Source: Anisakis pegreffii (taxonomy: Eukaryota; Nematoda; Chromadorea; Rhabditida; Anisakidae). From it: a DNA stretch of 64,000 bases. Both the position numbers and the translations under genes were made by a program. Under the pieces are notes generated by a model. That model ran no database searches, was not told where the DNA came from, and saw only the letters and a program-made list of their open reading frames with translations. Where the stretch lies: positions 310,001-374,000 of the forward strand of contig JAPYMA010000858.1 in the NCBI GenBank assembly GCA_035041965.1. The letters run 5' to 3'. Positions 37,082 to 49,870 of the stretch are shown piece by piece. Position 1 is the first letter of the stretch, and each line of letters opens with the position of its first letter.

Positions 37082-39510
37082 CAATGACTGTCGAGAAGCA
37101 GTTGGTTGCAACTGCGGTTGTACTGCAGCTGAGCACATGGCGGCTATTCCACTTTTACAGAGGATTGCATGGTAGTTACACCGATGAATTACATGGCTGC
37201 GAGACAATCAACAAATTTGAGTTGTTTTACGCTATTTGCTGTTTCAACAAGCAGTGCTAACTACTCACGTCAGAGAAACATCAAAGTCCACATCGAAGAT
37301 GCTGGTGATTTTCTGTGACGAAAATTGCACCGAGATGTTGTGAGATTATTGATGAATTTTTTCCGAATGTAAACAAGCATTAACGTTCACCACTTTGAAG
37401 TGTTCTCATTCAAAATTCAACAACCTTTCGTTAAGTGTATGTAGGGCAAGTGCACGCTTGCCGCATATTCGAAAAGGGGGTTTTTGTCTTTTTTTTTCAG
37501 CTGAAAAAGTAGAAAATTGCTCTAATTCCAAAACGGACAGGTTTTTACTGAATAGGAAATTGGATTTTTGAAAATCATTTATTGTGATATTTACACAGTT
37601 TTCATTACTCTTTCCGACGAATTACACTGCACAAATCCACATTTAGCAACGTTTTTAGAGGACGCAATATTGATTTAAAAAAAACCATAATCCTGATAAG
37701 CTTTCAAGGAAATAAATTTAATTCGCAGTCATCGCAAAAATCGATGAAGCTTCTAAAAACCATTGAGTGGGTCGCATTAATGCAACATCGCTATTGGTGC
37801 GACTAGGAATGACGATAAAGACACGAATAACAGAAGTAACAAGAACAGTACCAAAATTCATAATAAGGAGCATGTTAACCAAATGAGGCATGCCAACATA
37901 ACTTTTGCAAATAACAGCAGTAGATATACATCATTAACTCAGCAATCTGTAGTTGACGAACGACTAACCTTTTACGGAAGCATAGTGAACTTCATGAAAA
38001 TGGTTTACTCTCACGTCAGAAGCGGTTCATTGTTAGAAGTAAAGTAGAAGACGGCTGCGTGTTGATCTCTTAAAGTGATGAAGGGAAGTTAGAGAATAAT
38101 GTATGGCTAAGCATAAGTCGGTTCACAACGATACATCACGCAAGCGTCGTAAAATGAAATGAACAGGGTAAGGGTGCAAATGATAAAGCTGATCGTTGAA
38201 AAGCAAATCGTTTTGATTGATTCACTTGTTTGCTGAGTTTGCTGAGGTGTTTGTTTTTTTAATCCTTTGTTGACGGCTGTTTGCGAATGGACACTTCTTT
38301 TTTAACGGGAAATAGCTGACAAATTCTTGAATGTGCACTGGATTCAAATATTGTTGACAAATTGTGCAGTCTCATAATCCAACTTCAACAAACCTCACAT
38401 GTTCATTTGACATGTGTTCAGAGTAAGAATTCAGTCGAAATTGATAAGTTCAGAAGAAGACAACCGTTCTCAAGTTTCAGTGATGACTACATTTTAATCA
38501 GTGAACATGAGAAAAACGATGTTCATCTTTGTGCACGATACATCTACACACATCTCTATATAATATCAATCAAATTGAACGGAAATCCAAGTAAGATATC
38601 TTAAATATGCATCAACAATCTGAACAAATCGATTCCAATTACTTCCATTCACTTATCATGTCTCCATTCATCATGCTTTTTTTATTATTTCCCTATGCAC
38701 ATCTAAGAAAAAAGAACACAATACGCTCATTTGTTTATGGACTCTGATCATCGAATGATTTTCATTAATTTCAGCGACGTATATGCATTCATCAGTTTCG
38801 TTAGTAAATGCTGCATTCAATCAAGCACTGCATTCATTCAGGCCTATCTCTGCATAATGAATAACATTAGGGGAACATAACATTAGTTTAAGTTGAGTTT
38901 ATAAGGGTGACTCGTATTATTGAAGCATCGCACAGAAAAGGCACAGGATATATCCTTGAACCCAATCCTTGAAGTACACTCTTTGATTCCGTAAATCTTT
39001 TTAGAGGAAATTAGAATTTATCAAGAAACTCGAACTTAATTGTCGGTAAAAGATGAAGTAATCGGAATTCGATAGCTTAATGTAAGCTATCGTTGCAAAA
39101 AATTCGGCAACATCGAAATCATTTGGCATAGTTACAACTTGGTGATTGAAGGCACTTGAACTTTTTTCTATGACGACTGATCAGAATAAAATATTTTGGT
39201 GCCGAATGAACGGTAATGTGAATGAACACAACGCTTTCCGACGTGTTCGAATGGCTCAATTGTGAGAGTGAAATTTATCTACATTCGTGAACTCATGCAA
39301 AGAATTATTTAAAATTAGAAAATCATGAATGATTATCATCGCTTACTTTATTTCTCAGCAGAATTTTCACAATCTGATAAATAAAACAGCTGCAAAAACA
39401 TATTTTTATTGCGATCAGCTTGATGAGTTCACTGACAAACAGCAAATGTATCAAAAACGTAGATATTACACATTTTGTAAAGCAATAATTATCTACAAAT
39501 TGGGATACAG

Positions 39511-41087
39511 AAAATGGCCATGTCTGCTCACGATAACAAAATCGCTCAACAAAATATATATTATTCTGAATGAGGAGATCCAGCTGGATCGACTGATGCA
39601 AAAAAATTCATATGTTAGAGGGCAAACTTGAGCTTACGTTATCTTTATGTGTGGCACCCGAGATAGTATTAATAAAATGCCTATATCGCCTCAACTAAGC
39701 CAAATTGAACTGCAAGATTTTTAATATTCTGAATCTGTAGGATATGCTGGATCGAACGGTGAAAAGAAATTCGCGTGTTTCCGGGCAAACCTGAGAAGAC
39801 GGTTAACTGAAAGATCGCAATCCGCCTATTGCTAACATGAACGTATTGATTGTTGTATAGTGATCAAATTGTATGAATGTGCGCGACAGCGCTATTGAAT
39901 TGAGATTATCTCAGGAAAATGGTTATGTCTGCTCAGGAAAACAAAATCGCTCGACAAAATATATATTATTCTGAATGAGGAGGTCCAGCTGGATCGACTG
40001 GTGCAAAAAAATTCATATGTTTGTGGGCAAACCTGACCTTACGGTATCGTTGAAGGTGGCACCCGAGATAGTATTAATAAAATGCCTATATCGCCTCAAC
40101 TAAGCCAAATTGCACCATGAGATTTTAATATTCTGAATCTGGAGGATCTGCTGGACCGAACGGTGAAAAGAAATTCGCATGTTTCCGGGCAAACCTGAGA
40201 AGACGGTTAACTCAAAGATCGCAATCCGCCTATTGCTAACATGAACGTATTGATTGTTCTATAGTGATCAAATTGTATGAATGTGCGGGACGGCGCTATT
40301 GAATTGAGACTATCTCAGGAAAATGGCTATGTCTGCTCAGGATAACAAAATCGCTCAACAAAATATACATTAATGTGAATGGGGAGATCCAGCTGGATCC
40401 ACTGAAGCAAAAAAATTCATATGTTAGAGGGCAAACTTGAGCTTACGGTAGCCTCGAAGGTGGCACCAGAGATAGTAATAATTAAACGCCTATATCTCCT
40501 CAACAAGGCCAAATTGCTTTGTAAAATTTTTAATATTCTGAATCTAGAGGTTCTGCTGGATCGAACGATGAAAAGAAATTCGCATGTTTCCGGGCAAACC
40601 TGAGAAGACGGTTAGCTTGAAGATCGCAATCCGCCTATTGCTGACGTGAACGTATTAATTGCTCTATAGTGATCAATTTGTATGAATGAGCGTGACTGCG
40701 CTATCGAATTGTGATAGATCTAAGTAAATGGCTATAGCTCCTCAGGAAAGCAAAATCGCTCGGCAAAATATATGTTTTCCTGAATGAGGGGATTCAGCTG
40801 GATCGACTGATGCAATAAAATGCATATGTTAGTGGGCAAACTTGAGCTTACGGTAGCCTCGAAGGTGGCACCAGAGATAGTAATAATTAAACGCCTATAT
40901 CTCCTCAACAAGGCCAAATTGCTTTGTAAAATTTTTAATATTCTGAATCTAGAGGTTCTGCTGGATCGAACGATGAAAAGAAATTCGCAAGTTTCCGGGC
41001 AAACCTGAGAAGACGGTTAGCTTGAAGATCGCAATCCGCCTATTGCTGACGTGAACGTATTAATTGCTCTATAGTGATCAAATTATA
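39511..41087 (+). repeat. tandem array, about 3.9 copies of a 405-base unit
   Basis: Copies begin at 39511, 39916, 40320 and 40725, with period 404-405. Landmarks in every copy are AAATCGCTC, CCAGCTGGATC (in one copy TTCAGCTGGATC), CTGCTGGATCGAAC or a variant of it, TTTCCGGGCAAACCTGAGAA and CGCAATCCGCCTATTGCT. Copies 1 and 2 share variants, and copies 3 and 4 are almost identical over their right 240 bases. The unit itself looks like two diverged halves, each with a GCTGGATCGA block followed by AAAAAATTC or AAGAAATTC and GGGCAAAC. Open frames at 40421-40603 and 40820-41008 are by-products of the repeat. Confidence 0.92.
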
Positions 41088-41980
41088 CCTAATGTAAGAT
41101 GCGCAAGACAAACGCCAACGTTGTGACCGCAACAAATGATGTTGTTGGTAGCATTTTCACAACGTAAATTTAGGTTATTTTTGAATTTTTTTCATAATCA
41201 AACTTATCTTATTATATACTATATATTTGAATGTTTCAACAATTCCAATTTGTTTCCCAGTATTGACCAAATGCAGTCCCAATAATTTTCAATCTGGTGT
41301 TCGAAAGAGGGCCCATGTGACGATTTCTAATAAACCATCTCCTTCGTGAGTGTGGGAGAATTTCCAGTTCTCGCGGGTGTACCCGCGACGTGATTCATTG
41401 AATGGAATCCCCTATCGGTGGGGGATTTTGAGGCCCCCACTGAGGCCACTCTACCCGCTGATTGTACCTCGGGGAATATAATTTGTTGAAGATTATGAAG
41501 TATTTTTCAAACATGGCAACGCAGAGTGTTTAGAGACGCGGATCACAGTGATGAAGTGCTCAGAATTTCCGTCGGAGGAGCAAGAGAAGTCACCGTAAGA
41601 GGACGGGAAATTTGATATTGCATCACCGAGACATAAGACTCAGAGAAGTCATGAACTGGTGTGGGAGAGAACGTGGATTTGAAGGGTGGATCAGTGGTCA
41701 TCGTGTGGTTCACACATGAAGAATCACTGGGGTCTAATTTGAAAAAAAAAACAGACCCAGCATTTTCCAACTTTGTGCTTTGAGTCCACAATCGGCTCCG
41801 GGTTTTCAGAAATTTCCGCTTCGCCTCCAACTCCAAAATTTATTCTGATCCCGCTCTGGCTCTGGAAGAAATTATCCTACATTTCATAGCTCCGGCTTAC
41901 GAATGTTGCTGCGATACTGCTTCAGAAACATTAACATGCAACGTTTGTTATCATGAATAAGTCAGTTATGAGTTAAGACA

Positions 41981-42181
41981 ATGAATCACCATCATTTTTC
42001 ATATCTGCTCTTCACGATGGCTCACCTCGGGACCCTTGCGCGTGCAGGAGATTCGGAGAACAGAACTTTCGCGACAGTTTCCTCTACGCCCTGTCCTGAG
42101 GATCCATGCACTACTGAGTATTTTTGTAGAGGATTTTTGTGCGGGGTCCTTGTGGTTGCACTCGCGAGGGGAGAGGATTGA
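41981..42181 (+). CDS. weak candidate for a small cysteine-containing secreted peptide
   Basis: A 66-codon frame starts MNHHHFSYLLFTMAHLG, which could pass for a signal peptide, and has four cysteines in CPEDPC and CRGFLCG. However, a second plus frame (42036-42224) and a minus frame (42319-41999) are open across the same DNA, so the openness may only reflect high GC. Confidence 0.12.
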   Translation: MNHHHFSYLLFTMAHLGTLARAGDSENRTFATVSSTPCPEDPCTTEYFCRGFLCGVLVVALARGED

Positions 42182-44123
42182 TGTAAATTCCGAGCAATAC
42201 TTCAACCCCAATAAATCCAACTGAAGCAGTTCATTATAATCAGTATAGCTCCAATAAAAATCCAATTTACTATTACGTTCACTACAGCGCACGACCAGTG
42301 GTGATACAAGCGACTGCATTCCTTAGATATACAAATTTCATTCAAAAACTCTGCAAATGATTTCAAAATTTGCATGAAATTATTTGTGTTGTATCGAAAA
42401 CGACATTCAATCCAACTTTGGTCACCAAAAACGTGCGAGATATGGTCACAGAATCGTTACGATAATGCGACACACTTCTTTAGCTGTTATAAATGAATGA
42501 ATATGGAGAAATAAATAAACAGATCACTTGAACAATTAAGGACTGAGCGATTAAATGAATGAATAGACAAATGAATACATAAGTGAATAATAGAATATAT
42601 GAATAAACAAATAATGAATTGAATTGTTTCTGTATATCCACGATGCACAATAGGGCTCGGCATGCAGATGTGCTGAGTTTTTTCAAGAACGCAGCGCTCA
42701 AAATGTACTTACGAAAAGATAAGTCTTCATCTTCCGTCTTATTTTGCACTCTTTCGAAAGATGTTCTCATAAACGCATCTTTTTATCGGCAATTTTTACT
42801 TATATTTTTTCAGCAGGATATTCTCATAAACTTTTTCAGCGATGATGATTCCGTTCATGACGCTTTCGAAATTATGCCATAAGCATGTACTCATATCTTT
42901 TAAAACTGATTTTAAAATGAACAAATGCAACTGATTGCATATTCATATGCTGTACAATCTCGATCGGATCACCCACGCAAACGATAGCTTTCAGTTATTT
43001 TCATCCTCATTTCAAATGTGATCCTTCGATCTGTTCACCGAAACTATCAACAACATCATCGAATTCATACACCAGTTGTTGTTCAAAGATGTATGCCAAT
43101 TGAGAGCACAATAAGCCCTCTGTTAAAAGCATCCATCCGGATAAAAAAATGGCTACAAAATTTTCGAGGATATTCGCTGAGGATGTTGACAACTTACAAC
43201 GATCCAAACAGTCAGAGTCTCACACATTTCTAGTAACTTGCTTCACATGAGCTCCAAAAAAAGAGAATTCTTCTGGTATTGTGACGACTGCAGTTGCAGT
43301 TGACGGGAACATGTTTGCATAATTATGCTGTGGAATTCGCTGGTTTTATCATTCACTAGTGCTGTTTCTTAATAGACCGGTGGTATGGATCGTTTAATAG
43401 TGATCTATACACAAATACGAATTTCAGGCTGATCAGTTATCACATGAGCACAAGATTCTGTTACAGATTTATTCATTCACTTTCCTTCGTTACAGCCGTA
43501 AGTCTTCCGCAGCATTCACATTCAGCTTCTCGCCAGTCACATTCAGTCGGTCCCTTTCACACTACTCATGTTTGCGGTATTGTTGATGCTGTAAGTGAGG
43601 AAAGTGCGAGGAACATATTTTTTTGTCTGCAGGAGGTTGGTTGGATCGTATCCAAACGTGTACTGCTTCGTTCTATGCTGACGAATACGCATAGATGCAT
43701 GAAAAGCCGCCGAGAGTAAAGCTATCAGGTTTGCTTAGGAACGTAGTAGTACATGTTGTTTACGAGAAATCAACGCTGAACAATCGATTCGAAGGCTCAG
43801 AGAGAATTTTGTCTGAAGAGGCCAGACTTGCAGACTGCAGATTATTCACGCTTTCCAGTATCATATCGCATAACATTTCGCAATTACATGTCTGTGCTGA
43901 TTGCGTGGATGGATGGAATTTTGTTTCCTTAGAACCACAACTCAACAATATTATTGTCACTATTTCGATTATATTCTTAAAATTAAACAAAACGGATATT
44001 TAGGTTATCAAAACCGAAAAGTGCCAGCATCGCTCTTTGATATCGTAGCATTCATCTCGTCCCCAAAAACCAACCAAAGCAAAACAGTAAAACCATTTTG
44101 ACGTTTATTGCTTTGAACGTAAT

Positions 44124-44190
44124 CATATGATCATTCAATATAACACAAGAGTTGTTTAACAACTCTTGTGTTATATTAAACGATCATGTG
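44124..44190. repeat. near-perfect 33-bp hairpin
   Basis: Left arm 44124-44156 and right arm 44158-44190 are complementary at all but three positions, including an unbroken run through AATATAACACAAGAGTTGTT; only one base separates the arms. Confidence 0.95.
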
Positions 44191-45247
44191 TATTGGATAG
44201 CGATAGTTTCTTGAGCATTTCTTCTACCGATACGCCTTTGGTTTGGATTCGAAAAATTTCCCCTCTCTTCTCTCCACTTCCCCATCAATGATTGAGTTGT
44301 TTGACGGAGAATTGTGATTTGAAAAAGACTTAGGATAATAACGCACGAAACAGAGGTAGGCTGGGAGCACTGAAGAAAAATTAGTTTAAAAGTGAGAAAT
44401 GATGTTCGGAAGTTGCGATCTCATTTTAGTTGTACCTATCAAGAATACTGTTACAGTGAATTGAAATTAACTACTGATTTTCCAGTTCAGTCAAAATAAT
44501 GAATGGTTGGTTGAATCGGAATGAATCGTTCGTTCCCTTCAACCAAAGTTGAACGGAATTGAAATGATCCTTTGCACAACACAACAACAACAAAACTCAT
44601 TGATGCGAACCATGCACTCATTTTCGTTCAATCGATGCTAAATCGCATATGATCACATCGTTTTTTCACATCCAAAAAACACGTCTGTCTCCTCGCAGAC
44701 GATGAGGTATGTGCGATGATTAAGTATAAAAACGCATTCATGTCTCTTTTGTGCTCAATACGATTCTTCGCATCGTTCCCATTTCTCATTCACAACTCAT
44801 TCCAAGCGTCCTCGATCTCATCCCACCCAAAGGTTCCTCTCCTCGTTTCTCAGACAAACAAACAAACACATTTGATACGCCTGAACAGATCTCAAACGCT
44901 ACTTCTCATAACACGCATTCCAAACGAGTGATGATCGATTACATTATTCAAAGTAGTGTGTTGTAGGGATCGGGAAATTTCGGTGACCCCGTCTCGTGTC
45001 CGATTTTATTCGAGCTGATGGCGACTGGAAAATTTCGTCCTGGACTTTCCCCATCCCTGGCTTTTTTCCGTCATCGCAGCACAATAATTCGTAGGTTTAT
45101 CGCAAGGTCACTGAATTTGAGGACTTCACGAACTGTTAGCAATAACATACAGAAGTTTTCTTTCAATTCAGACTACCGATTATTTGTTTAACAGTCTTTT
45201 TAATCATTGACTCACCATTTCTCGTTAACTATTCATTTTGTATTTAT

Positions 45248-45454
45248 TATGAAACCTTAATGGACTGATTACATTGCAGTTGACTCACCAAAAGTTTACA
45301 GAGATAAAGCCCTTGAAATGTTAACATTTTGAGTCAAATGCTCACTGGAATGATGCCCTTCTGAGTCAAATGAAACTCAACTCTTCCCTAGTTGAGCGAG
45401 ACGCATTTAGATTCACTGAAAAAAATCTTATTATGAAGCCTTAATGGACTGATT
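45248..45454 (+). repeat. short direct repeat
   Basis: TTATTATGAA-A/G-CCTTAATGGACTGATTA occurs at about 45248 and again at about 45428, with one difference. Confidence 0.85.
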
Positions 45455-47182
45455 AGAAAAACCGTCACAGCAAATTGAATAACAACGATTTTGAAGAACT
45501 CACAGAAATATGACGTTTTAATCATGCTTTCAACCGCAATTCGAATGATCACCTCAGATCATTTTCAAAATGTTGTGAATTGACGCGGATTTTCACATAA
45601 CTCTCTGGTAACGTTGAATCGCCTCATTATCATCCATTCATCTCTTCCTCACCTCTTCACTTCTGCTTTTGTGTTCATGATCATCACCATTAATTATGCG
45701 TATTTATATGCTATTAAATGCTTAACGCATTAAATTTATGTATACGTGCTTCAATAATAAAGTATTCATTATTCATTCTCACAGTTCACGCAAGGAACCG
45801 CAACTGTTGCAGTTTACCCCTTCAACTGAGTAATCATTTTCGGCTTGTTGTTCCGAATATTTCATCAGCTTATTACTTTGTCAGCAAATGTTCGGTTGAC
45901 CTCATTCATAAGATAGCAACTGGCTGAGAGCTTGCTTGTTAGTACAGTGAATGAAATGTGGGATATGAGCGAGAATTCGCAATGTTTTTTATATGAATTC
46001 ATCGATTTGTTTACCACTATTACTAGTTATTCACCAGTCATCCGACTATGCACTTTTGTTTATCATCTGTCGGTAATCCTCCAAATAGACACTCATTTAG
46101 TCAACATTCACATCCATGAACTATGTTGATTCATTTGGCCTTTTTTCGTTTATCCGAATTCATTATTGGGCCCTCTTAAAGTTTTGCAGCCAGTGCACTC
46201 CTTTCAACCAAATCGTCATCCCATCCTCACAAATACAGCGATGTTTCACAGACGCTACCAAGAGTGTATGTTTTTTGCTTTCATTTCTTGAATAATTCGT
46301 CGTTTATTGCTTCCAATGAATTTTGAGTTTGTTTTTTTCATCGCATGAATAATTCTTTAAAACATCATTATATTTTATTGCTGTGTCGCTATTAATGATT
46401 CCGTCAAATCTGTGATATTAAAACTGTCAATAAACATTCAGTAGTAAGTGAATTGTCTTCGTTTGACTCTTTTCAGCTTTCATGGTCATTTTTGCAAATA
46501 ACTGTTGGAACCGGGTTTCCTATCGAGGAGGGTAAAATTTCCTGGAAGGTGGGCATTCAGGGGCATTAGAAGAGAGAGTTGAGGAGATCGGTGAATCAGT
46601 GATGACTGAATCTCTCATATTTTTTCCATAATTGTTCAGCAACATTTTCAGGACGCTTGCTTGAATGCAACAATGTGATTCTTTTGGTAACAACGGCGGA
46701 TTCTTGATAGCAAACATTTTGACACTGAATCAATTCGTCGTTCTCCTTTGCTTGCAAATATCAGAGTGTTTGAGGAAAGGAAGATCTTACAGCCAAGCAT
46801 GGGCAAATAGCTCGAGAGCGTGAGAACCTCAGGTTCATTGCCTTGTCTGTGCGCACGAGCGGTTCGGTGGTTTGCTGTCGCACTCAAGTAATTCCTTCTG
46901 TTGCAACTGATAACATCCTCATCACATACACGCAAACATCAACAGTAGGTAAACAACAAACTCTATCATAAAGGTCACTTTTCCGGAATTTGCACTTCGA
47001 TGCGTTGCACTTTGTGAGTTAATTCGTTTTGACTGTTCAATTGTGTAATTTTTAACAAGTTGACTCTTGTCACTTTCGCATTATTTCACGTTTGATTTGC
47101 ATGCATAAAAACTTTAGTCAATTAGTGCTTTGTGAAAACTACTTTGATGAATTTTTCTGAAAATTATAACTCGTGTTCTTGA

Positions 47183-48059
47183 ATGGGACGCGTTTTTTGT
47201 GATGAATCTAGACATTATGCACTATTGTGTGCACCGTCGTTTCTGTTTTTTGCACTTAATTGTGTTTATATTTCATTTTTCACTTTCGTTTGCCATGCAT
47301 TCCTTTCTTCTGTCCTACATTCTCAGAAGTTCCATCCGTTCAAATGTTTGCCCTTCGAGCAGTCAACATTAGCATCGTCGCGAGGTTCGTCGCCTATGTT
47401 TGTATGGTGTGATAAAATCGGCTATTTTAACGAGTTATCAGTTGAATCTGAAATTGTATTTGATCGTCGTAAAGCGATCATACTGATCGTTTGAGTTTAT
47501 CTGCTCTACTTGTTGACGATTTAGATCGCACTTTACCTGAAACAGTATTGTAAATGTCCTCTTTGCAGTTGGTCTGTTCTATAAGCAGTCATTGTTCTGG
47601 CCTACCAAATTCATAGTTTCACTTCGACTGCTTTTTTTTGTTTTCTGATGTCCTAACTCTCATTTTTTCCGCATTTATTGCGTTGTTATGTGGAATGCTG
47701 CTAAGCTTGTGATCAGATAAACACTCTGAATTTTGTTACTTAAAGATGAACGTTCGATTGAGTTGTGTTCAGGTAATAACATTGAGATGTTCACGGGAAA
47801 TTGCACTAGAGTGATGAAATCATTCACTGTTTTGACAAAAAAATTGGGTAATGATAGTTGTTTGTATGAGAGTGGTTTCGAAACATTCATCAACATTTTC
47901 ATTTCGGTCCGTTCCGCGTACCACAATTTGCACTTCGGGCGCCCTACTTATGATAAAAGAATGCATTGTTTGTTGGCAACTGAACAAAAAGTTCTTTTTT
48001 TCATAATCAAAACGCATTTGTTTGATTTGTCGCTTTCAGTTGTTCGCTTTACTTTATGA
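47183..48059 (+). CDS. candidate two-exon gene, possible type II membrane protein
   Basis: Exon 47183-47468 starts MGRVFCDESRHYALL, runs through a hydrophobic segment (residues about 15-50) and continues KFHPFKCLPFEQSTLAS. A GTAAAG donor at 47469 joins in phase 1 to exon 47746-48059 (acceptor TACTTAAAG), which stays open for 104 codons: HERSIELCSGNNIEMF, KKLGNDSCLYESGFETF, GRPTYDKRMHCLLATEQ, stop at 48057-48059. Total 199 residues with several cysteines after the hydrophobic part, consistent with a membrane-anchored lumenal or extracellular domain. I do not recognise it. The AAAG acceptor is not the usual TTTCAG, and the first exon could be shorter and begin at the TTCTCAG near 47320. Confidence 0.35.
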
Positions 48060-49368
48060 ATTATTCAAGATTGTTCAAGATTCGGTGAATCACGTTTGCT
48101 GCCCTCAAATCCGGGTGGTACTGTAGACCGTCATTTATGAATCGCAATGCGGATTAGCGTTTTTAAAGTGTTGTTCGTGACAGAATTTCGTTGTGAATAG
48201 ATCCGAGTTCTGCCAGCTTAAATGCATACTTTACGCTGTTCCAGATTCATTTCCGAGAAATGCTTCCAGCCTTCTCACTGACAGCTTAGGCTTCGATAAA
48301 CTCTCACCTTTCGAATAGCGTCCTGTATCAATTTCCCCAGAACCGATGAATTGCCAGCGGAATTTTTCATCTCATCTAAAAATACGTCCATATACATCAA
48401 GTAAATTGAGCAAAATGCTCGGTGTCATTTATTGTTTTATTAATCAAATGTTTTTGGTGATCATTTCAGTTGTTTACATGAAAGTTTCCACCTTTAGCGA
48501 TCACATAATGCCATCACTGTCAAACAAAACCTTCCATTCCATTCAATTTAATCGTTTCCATTTAGATCAAATAGTTTCACTTTATTTCCTCAGCCATTGC
48601 TTGAATCCTCGGGACTGTTGAAGGATGATGTATAATTAGTAATATTCAAAAAAGAAGACACAATGAAACGAGTGAAATAATTTGTTTATAGCCATTGAAT
48701 TAATATCAATATTTGTTCTTTGTGAGGTGATGTTTTTTATTGTTTACACAAATAGATTCGTATCATCCTTTATTTCACAGCTACTGTTTGGTATGAATTT
48801 TTATTTTTGTTTTATCGAATGACTACGTTTACTGTCATTCAGCTGTCATTCAAAATACTTGATGATCTCCGATGTCGTTTTTGTGGTTCATAAAATAACT
48901 TTTATGGCATTCAGTCGAGGTATCCAATCAGCACTTCGAAATATCATATTAGGTTTCTGTTTGGAATTGGAACACCTGACATTTCAGACATTTTCTGTCG
49001 AAAAATTGAATTCGTCGACTCGATGCTCATAATCCAGTAACGTTCATTGGAGAGGTAATTCGCTCAGTGTGACTGCTTCTGAGAACAGACATTTTGAGAG
49101 TTTGTTCGAGATTTCATGCTGTCCGAAAGCTGCCAATTTTTTGCTCTTTTAGGAAGAGTCGAAACCAATGGATTCTTCAACGGCAGTGAAAAGTGAGCCT
49201 ATAACAGCGCATAACATTTTTATCTCATGCCATAATTGATTTTGAACATGTTTATTGATAAAGTGCCGTTCATTTCGTTGCCATTTCGCATCAACTGAGC
49301 GATTTCTATCATGCATTCAAAAGTTGATCAGATTTTTTTGACATTTGTATTGCTTCATTTGTATTAAG

Positions 49369-49620
49369 GAATTTAAGGAATACAAAGTTGATTTTGTATT
49401 GAGGAATTCATTTCAAATTGCGATTCGTTTGTATTGCTTTGAAACGGATGATTCATTGAAATATGATTGTGCTATCTTGAATGAATGGTGCATGATGATA
49501 TTAAAAGCGGTGCGCTTATACTCACTTTCTTTGCCGTCTACGGTTCGTACTACCGAAAAACACCATTTCCTTTCTGGCACTTTGTCGCACCTCTCAGTTA
49601 ACATCATCAAACAAATATGA
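49369..49620 (+). CDS. candidate terminal exon, faintly PH-domain-like
   Basis: After GTATTAAG an 84-codon open stretch starts EFKEYKVDFVLRNSFQIA and continues LYCFETDD and then LNEWCMMILKAV before stopping at 49620. The order of a beta-strand pair, FETDD and a helix with EW reminded me of the end of PH domains, but the match is weak. No upstream exon joined convincingly; a short open stretch after TTTTAG at 49154 is a possibility. Confidence 0.25.
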   Translation, partial: EFKEYKVDFVLRNSFQIAIRLYCFETDDSLKYDCAILNEWCMMILKAVRLYSLSLPSTVRTTEKHHFLSGTLSHLSVNIIKQI

Positions 49621-49746
49621 AAGGATCCAAACAACATCTACATACCAAATATTGTAAATACTCACTTCATCCCTCAAAGAATTATGAGCGTTTTGTTCCG
49701 AACTACGAACACAATTTGTATGCAGTTGCAAATGTTATTATTATCA

Positions 49747-49870
49747 TTGCTGTCCTTTTCGTTATTATTATTCTTGTTGTTATTATTGTTCTCATTATCA
49801 CTGAAAATATTATGGCTCGTGTGATCCTTAATGCTGGTGTTCTGCTCATTACAAGTATTTTTCTTACTAC
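49747..49870 (-). CDS. possible asparagine-rich exon
   Basis: On the minus strand one frame is open from about 49885 to 49680 and is rich in Asn (SDNENNNNNKNNNNEKDSND). It follows an ATATTTTCAG acceptor. The same DNA is an AAT-type low-complexity tract and is also open on the plus strand as a run of Ile and Val, so chance is quite likely. Confidence 0.15.

Larger units (their letters stand above)
30233..39510. other. 9 kb gene-poor region
   Basis: No multi-exon gene could be assembled. It holds a small hydrophobic open frame (31232-31369), a diverged direct repeat (about 33213-33283 and 33708-33776), a GC-rich island with a small minus-strand frame (36307-36444), a 14-bp hairpin (37048-37081) and a short hairpin at 39070-39092. 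The remainder is AT-rich sequence without recognisable structure. Confidence 0.4.
41088..47182. other. mostly non-coding, with GC-rich patches
   Basis: 41270-41480 is GC-rich with short hairpins (CGCGGGT..ACCCGCG; GTGGGGG..CCCCCAC). 41770-41880 has degenerate GGAGC-like repeats. 41981-42224 is open in several frames at once. The long hairpin at 44124-44190 and a 27-base repeat (45248 and 45428) are also here. No gene model could be built. Confidence 0.4.

Noticed and set aside
39070..39092. 10-bp hairpin CGATAGCTTA-ATG-TAAGCTATCG
   Set aside because: Short stems of this size are expected by chance in 64 kb of AT-rich DNA.
40421..41008. Two nearly identical 60-codon frames
   Set aside because: They are consequences of the 405-base tandem repeat; the other copies are interrupted by stops.
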